This document shows positions 6,443-10,035 of a DNA stretch of 10,035 nt, one piece after another; positions within the stretch are counted from its first letter, which is position 1, and every line of letters begins with the position of its first letter. Origin of the DNA: Thiothrix sp. (GTDB lineage Bacteria; Pseudomonadota; Gammaproteobacteria; Thiotrichales; Thiotrichaceae); assembly GCA_011375245.1 (NCBI GenBank), contig DRMA01000133.1, forward strand, positions 1 to 10,035, written 5' to 3'. Below the pieces are notes generated by a model. The model was not told the origin of the DNA. It saw only the letters and a list, made by a program, of their open reading frames with translations, and did no database searches. The position numbers and the translations under genes were made by a program.

Positions 6443-7570
6443 ATGCCAAAAGCAAAACAACAACTCCGCGCCCCCGCTGAAATTCAATACAAAGACCAAC
6501 TTACCGCCCTAAAACAACACGATGAAGGCAACAAGCCCGCTAACTGGATGCTATCACCACGCTCAGTATTGACCTATATTTTTGGTGGCACAACACTCAA
6601 GGCTAAAATCGGTCGCAGTTATAAAGATATTAAAATTACGCCTAAATTTTTTGGTGATCGGGCGTTGGTTGAAAAAGCGATTATCACCCTCGCGTCAGAA
6701 CGTGCGTTATTACTGGTTGGCGAACCGGGAACAGGCAAAAGCTGGTTATCCGAGCATTTAACCGCTGCGATTACAGGCTGTTCCACATTGACGATTCAAG
6801 GCACGGCGGGGACAACGGAGGAACATACGAAATACTCATGGAATATTGCCCGCATTATTGCCGAAGGGCCTAATGAGGATAATTTAATTCCCTCGCCCAC
6901 CATGCAAGCGATGAAACAAGGCACGTTATTGCGTTTTGAGGAAATTACCCGTTGTGTGCCTGATGTGCAGGATTCATTGGTGTCTATTCTTTCCGATAAA
7001 AATATTGCTATTCCTGAATTACCTGAGAGCAATATGGTGTGGGCGCAGCCTGGGTTTAATATTATTGCTACCGCCAATAGTCGTGATCAGGGGGTGAATG
7101 ATCTTTCTGCTGCGTTAAAGCGACGCTTTAATTATATTTATATTCCCATTGTTGCCAATAAACAGACGGAAATTAAAATAGTCAAAGAACGTGTTAGCCA
7201 GCTTACGCAACATTATAATATTCCTGTTAATTTACCGCATTCAGTGATTGATTTATTGGCTACCGTATTTCGTGAAATTCGCAATGGTGAAACCCGTGAT
7301 GGCGTAGGCATTAAACAAGCGTCTACCACCTTATCCACCGCAGAGGCGATTGCGGTTGTGTTAGAGTCTGCACTGGACGTGCAATATTTTGGCGATGGCA
7401 AGATCACCTCAGCAGATATTGCTAAAAACCTAATTGGTTCGGTGGTTAAAGAAGATCGTAGTGATATTAAAGTGCTAAAAGAATACAACACACTGGTTGC
7501 TAAAAAACGTGCAAAAGACGATAAAGAATGGCAGCTTTTTCATCAAGCAATGACTAAGGCGCTAGGGTAA
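6443..7570 (+). CDS. MoxR-type AAA+ ATPase of the DUF5682-associated module
   Basis: A 375-residue cytosolic AAA+ ATPase. After a 65-residue N-terminal extension (LRAPAEIQYKDQL, WMLSPRSVLTYIFGG) come Walker A GEPGTGKS at 93-100, a Walker B-like strand LLRFEEI at 162-168 with Glu-Glu where Asp-Glu is usual, sensor 1 Asn212 in NIIATANSRD, and arginine-finger candidates Arg227/Arg228 in ALKRRF. The block VQGTAGTTEEH-like (here IQGTAGTTEEHTKYSW) and GVNDLSAALKRRFN are typical of the MoxR ATPases encoded beside DUF5682 genes. MoxR ATPases generally act as chaperones that remodel or insert cofactors into partner proteins, usually with a VWA protein. The stop is 4 bp before the DUF5682 start, so they form one operon and the partner is probably the DUF5682 protein or a VWA protein beyond the window. 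The substrate is unknown. Confidence 0.93.
   Translation: MPKAKQQLRAPAEIQYKDQLTALKQHDEGNKPANWMLSPRSVLTYIFGGTTLKAKIGRSYKDIKITPKFFGDRALVEKAIITLASERALLLVGEPGTGKSWLSEHLTAAITGCSTLTIQGTAGTTEEHTKYSWNIARIIAEGPNEDNLIPSPTMQAMKQGTLLRFEEITRCVPDVQDSLVSILSDKNIAIPELPESNMVWAQPGFNIIATANSRDQGVNDLSAALKRRFNYIYIPIVANKQTEIKIVKERVSQLTQHYNIPVNLPHSVIDLLATVFREIRNGETRDGVGIKQASTTLSTAEAIAVVLESALDVQYFGDGKITSADIAKNLIGSVVKEDRSDIKVLKEYNTLVAKKRAKDDKEWQLFHQAMTKALG
7564..7567 (+). promoter_or_regulatory. Ribosome binding site of the DUF5682 gene
   Basis: AGGG ends 7 nt before the ATG at 7575 and overlaps the end of the ATPase gene. It confirms the start and suggests translational coupling. Confidence 0.6.
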
Positions 7571-7574
7571 GCAG

Positions 7575-10034
7575 ATGGTAGACGAACAAACAAAACGCAC
7601 GCTTTTTTACCCATTGCCTGACGATTTACTTGATGTCGCCGCCTTAGAAAAAAGAGTCGATGCGGTACTGAATGCCGATTTATATTGGTTTCCTGTGCGG
7701 CATCATTCGCCAACGGTGGCGCGTTTATTGCAGCAAGTGATCGAACAACGCCAGCCTAAAATCGTCTTTATTGAAGGGCCTAGTGACTGCAATCACCTTA
7801 TTCCTCACCTATTACATAAGGATAGCCAGCCACCTTTTGCGCTGTATTCATCCTATCGTGATGACGATAATGTGCTAAAACGGGCAGGTATTGATTCACC
7901 TGCTGAGGATATTCCCGCCCGTTTTGCCTCATGGTATCCGATGCTGGCGTATTCGCCTGAATATGTTGCCTTGCAAACGGCACAGAAAATTTCAGCCGTG
8001 AGTTGCTTTATTGACCTACCGCATTATTCGCAACTAAAACCTGCAATAAAAGATGCAGACAATTCAGATAATGCCAATGACCCAGCACAAGACAATGAAA
8101 TAACCCCCATCACCACTGACGATCAGCTCTTAACCCAAAGCGCATTTTATCAAGGCTTAGCCAAAAGCGCAGGCTATCAATCGTGGGATGAAACATGGGA
8201 TAGCCTGTTTGAATTTGGTGCGTATGCTGATAATGCCGACGTTTTTCGCCGTGAATTAGCCACTTTTTGCGCCGCTGCCCGTTTAACCACCGCCGAACAA
8301 ACCATGCAGGAGGATGGCACGTATGCGCGTGAAGCCTATATGCGTCACCAAATTCAGCAGCAATTAGCCCAGCATGATTTAGCAGAAAAAGACGCAATGG
8401 TCATTTGTGGTGGCTTCCATCTGTTTATGGACAAGCAACGCAATGACTTTCCCCAAGCGCCCAAAGGTACGATTTATAATAGCCTTGTGCCGTATTCCTT
8501 TTTTCGCTTATCCGAATTATCAGGCTATCGCGCGGGGAATCGAGCGCCGTATTATTATCAAAAATACTGGCTGTCTCGCCAAAAAAAGCAATCGGATACG
8601 CTGATCACTGAATACATTGTCGATGTGCTAAAAAAAGCCCGTCAAAAAGGCGAAGCACTTTCCGTTGCTGATGCAATTGCCATTCGTCAACATAGCGAAA
8701 TGCTGGCGCAATTGCGTCACCGTCGAATGCCTATTTTAGACGATCTTTACGATGCCATTATGGCGTGCTGTTGCAAAGGCAACCCTGCCACCGATGGTTT
8801 ACCGCTGAGTGAAGCCATCGACCACGTTAATATTGGACGTAAAATCGGCAAAGTCACCGATCAAGTTGGGCAATTGCCGATTGTAAAAGATTATTACCAA
8901 TGCTTGCATCAACTTGATTTGCACGCCTTACTCAACGAAGAAAAAACCATCCAGCTTAAACTGAACCTGCAAGAAAACCTTGACCAACAACGTTCGACCT
9001 TCTTACATCGCCTGCGCTTTTTAAAGATTCCCAATATTCATCATATCGAACAACATGCTGCATTAAGTGCCACCTTATTTAAGGAACAATGGTCACTGGT
9101 CTGGTCGCCTGATATTGAAAATAAGCTGTTGGAAGAAAACCTCTATGGCGACACCATTGAAAATGCCATTATGGCACGGCTGCAAGAGTCCGTTGCGAGG
9201 CACACCAAACAGGCGAATGTGTGTTGTCGTCTTTTATATAACGCCATTATCATGCAATTGCCGTGCTTAATGCAGGATTTGGCAGCAAAAACCGCCTATG
9301 CGATTGCACATGATCCACAACTCATCTCATTGACGGAAGCGATTAGCCATCTGCTTAACATCGAAAAAATCAGCGATCTACGCCAAGGCAAAAAAACCAT
9401 TATTCATCAGCTCATCCATCACGCCTACGAGCGCAGTTGTTTTGCCATTAGCGATAGTATTCATCTGCCTGAAGCCCAACAAGAACAGGTCGTTGAAGCG
9501 CTAAAAATCCTTGCTGAATTGCTCTTTAATAATGAGGAGATGGATCGCGCTCTATTCATTAGCAATATCCAAACGGCTGCCCAGCAAACTGAAATTCCCT
9601 ATTTAAAAGGTGCATTACAAGGCTTATTAGCAGAGCTAAAGGTCGTCCCTGTGGAAGCTGTATTGCATCAATTAGCCGCTTATTCGCAAGCACCTAAAGC
9701 TATTTTAGTGCAAGCAGGTGACTTTTTAGCAGGGCTATTAAGCGTCTCACGCACGTCGATTATTACAGGCTCGCCACAACTGATTGATGCCATTGAAGCC
9801 TTGTTTAAATACACCGAACACGATGTGTTTTTATTAATGCTGCCTAAAATGCGCGGTGCTTTTGAGCAATTAGACCGACACAGCAAAGTCGCCATTGCCG
9901 ATAAAGTGGCACAACAACACGGCTTAAAAGAATCCACCAAGCTACTAAAACTCAACACCTCACTCGAAGCAGCCACGTTAATGGCGAAACTAGACACTCA
10001 AGTCAGCCGCATTATGCAAGCATGGGAATTCTAA
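7575..10034 (+). CDS. DUF5682 family protein, putative TIKI/EreA-superfamily enzyme
   Basis: A complete 819-residue protein with no signal peptide or clear membrane segment, so cytosolic. The N-terminal part matches DUF5682 by motif: FPVRHHSP (His43, His44), KIVFIEGPSD (Glu67), YPMLAYSPEYVAL, CFIDLPH (Asp147, His150), REAYM at 252-256 and VICGGFHLF (His282). Conserved RHHSP, EGP, RExxM and GxxH elements recall the TIKI/TraB/EreA/ChaN superfamily of metal-dependent hydrolase-like proteins, so a catalytic role is plausible but unproven. Residues 157-183 are an Asp/Asn-rich insert, probably a disordered loop. From about 300 onward the chain is mostly helical and without recognised motifs, as is usual for long DUF5682 members. 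It follows the MoxR ATPase by 4 bp, and the two likely work as one complex. The window ends one base after its stop codon, so the usual VWA partner cannot be checked. Confidence 0.9.
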   Translation: MVDEQTKRTLFYPLPDDLLDVAALEKRVDAVLNADLYWFPVRHHSPTVARLLQQVIEQRQPKIVFIEGPSDCNHLIPHLLHKDSQPPFALYSSYRDDDNVLKRAGIDSPAEDIPARFASWYPMLAYSPEYVALQTAQKISAVSCFIDLPHYSQLKPAIKDADNSDNANDPAQDNEITPITTDDQLLTQSAFYQGLAKSAGYQSWDETWDSLFEFGAYADNADVFRRELATFCAAARLTTAEQTMQEDGTYAREAYMRHQIQQQLAQHDLAEKDAMVICGGFHLFMDKQRNDFPQAPKGTIYNSLVPYSFFRLSELSGYRAGNRAPYYYQKYWLSRQKKQSDTLITEYIVDVLKKARQKGEALSVADAIAIRQHSEMLAQLRHRRMPILDDLYDAIMACCCKGNPATDGLPLSEAIDHVNIGRKIGKVTDQVGQLPIVKDYYQCLHQLDLHALLNEEKTIQLKLNLQENLDQQRSTFLHRLRFLKIPNIHHIEQHAALSATLFKEQWSLVWSPDIENKLLEENLYGDTIENAIMARLQESVARHTKQANVCCRLLYNAIIMQLPCLMQDLAAKTAYAIAHDPQLISLTEAISHLLNIEKISDLRQGKKTIIHQLIHHAYERSCFAISDSIHLPEAQQEQVVEALKILAELLFNNEEMDRALFISNIQTAAQQTEIPYLKGALQGLLAELKVVPVEAVLHQLAAYSQAPKAILVQAGDFLAGLLSVSRTSIITGSPQLIDAIEALFKYTEHDVFLLMLPKMRGAFEQLDRHSKVAIADKVAQQHGLKESTKLLKLNTSLEAATLMAKLDTQVSRIMQAWEF

Positions 10035-10035
10035 T

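Overview
The window looks like a chromosomal segment of a low- to mid-GC Gram-negative bacterium, most likely a gammaproteobacterium. The clues are Sec signal peptides, a lipoprotein with a glycine after the lipobox cysteine, and a cysteine-rich secreted protein. The genus cannot be fixed from sequence alone. Base composition differs by region in the lines I sampled: the nuclease-like gene at 5647-6270 is the most AT-rich, the left operon is intermediate, and the right-hand ATPase/DUF5682 genes are the most GC-rich.

Left block (1-4939, minus strand). Three genes for exported proteins read in the order lipoprotein (4391-4939), a 1039-residue secreted protein with two bacterial Ig-like domains (1150-4269), and a periplasmic von Willebrand factor A (VWA) protein with an intact MIDAS metal site (1-1147, running off the window). 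The last two are 2 bp apart and surely co-transcribed. The lipoprotein lies 121 bp upstream on the same strand, with a weak possible promoter in the gap. The block looks like an envelope or surface apparatus of unknown purpose.

Middle (4940-5646). About 700 bp holds no convincing gene but is rich in palindromes: a perfect 12-bp-stem hairpin upstream of the lipoprotein gene, a distant 12-bp inverted-repeat pair bracketing a startless 73-codon open frame, a 9-bp direct repeat at 21-bp period, and a compound palindrome between 10-bp direct repeats. It resembles a decayed insertion or repeat region.

Right block (5647-10034). A minus-strand PD-(D/E)XK nuclease-fold gene is divergently arranged with a plus-strand pair: a MoxR-type AAA+ ATPase and a large DUF5682 protein, 4 bp apart. 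The DUF5682 protein shows motifs recalling the TIKI/TraB/EreA/ChaN hydrolase-like superfamily (RHHSP, EGP, RExxM, GxxH). MoxR plus DUF5682 is the core of a recurring but functionally unsolved bacterial module that usually also encodes a cytosolic VWA protein. Any such partner would lie just past the right edge, because the window ends one base after the DUF5682 stop codon. This module, possibly with the nuclease as a neighbour, is the best candidate here for an undescribed system.
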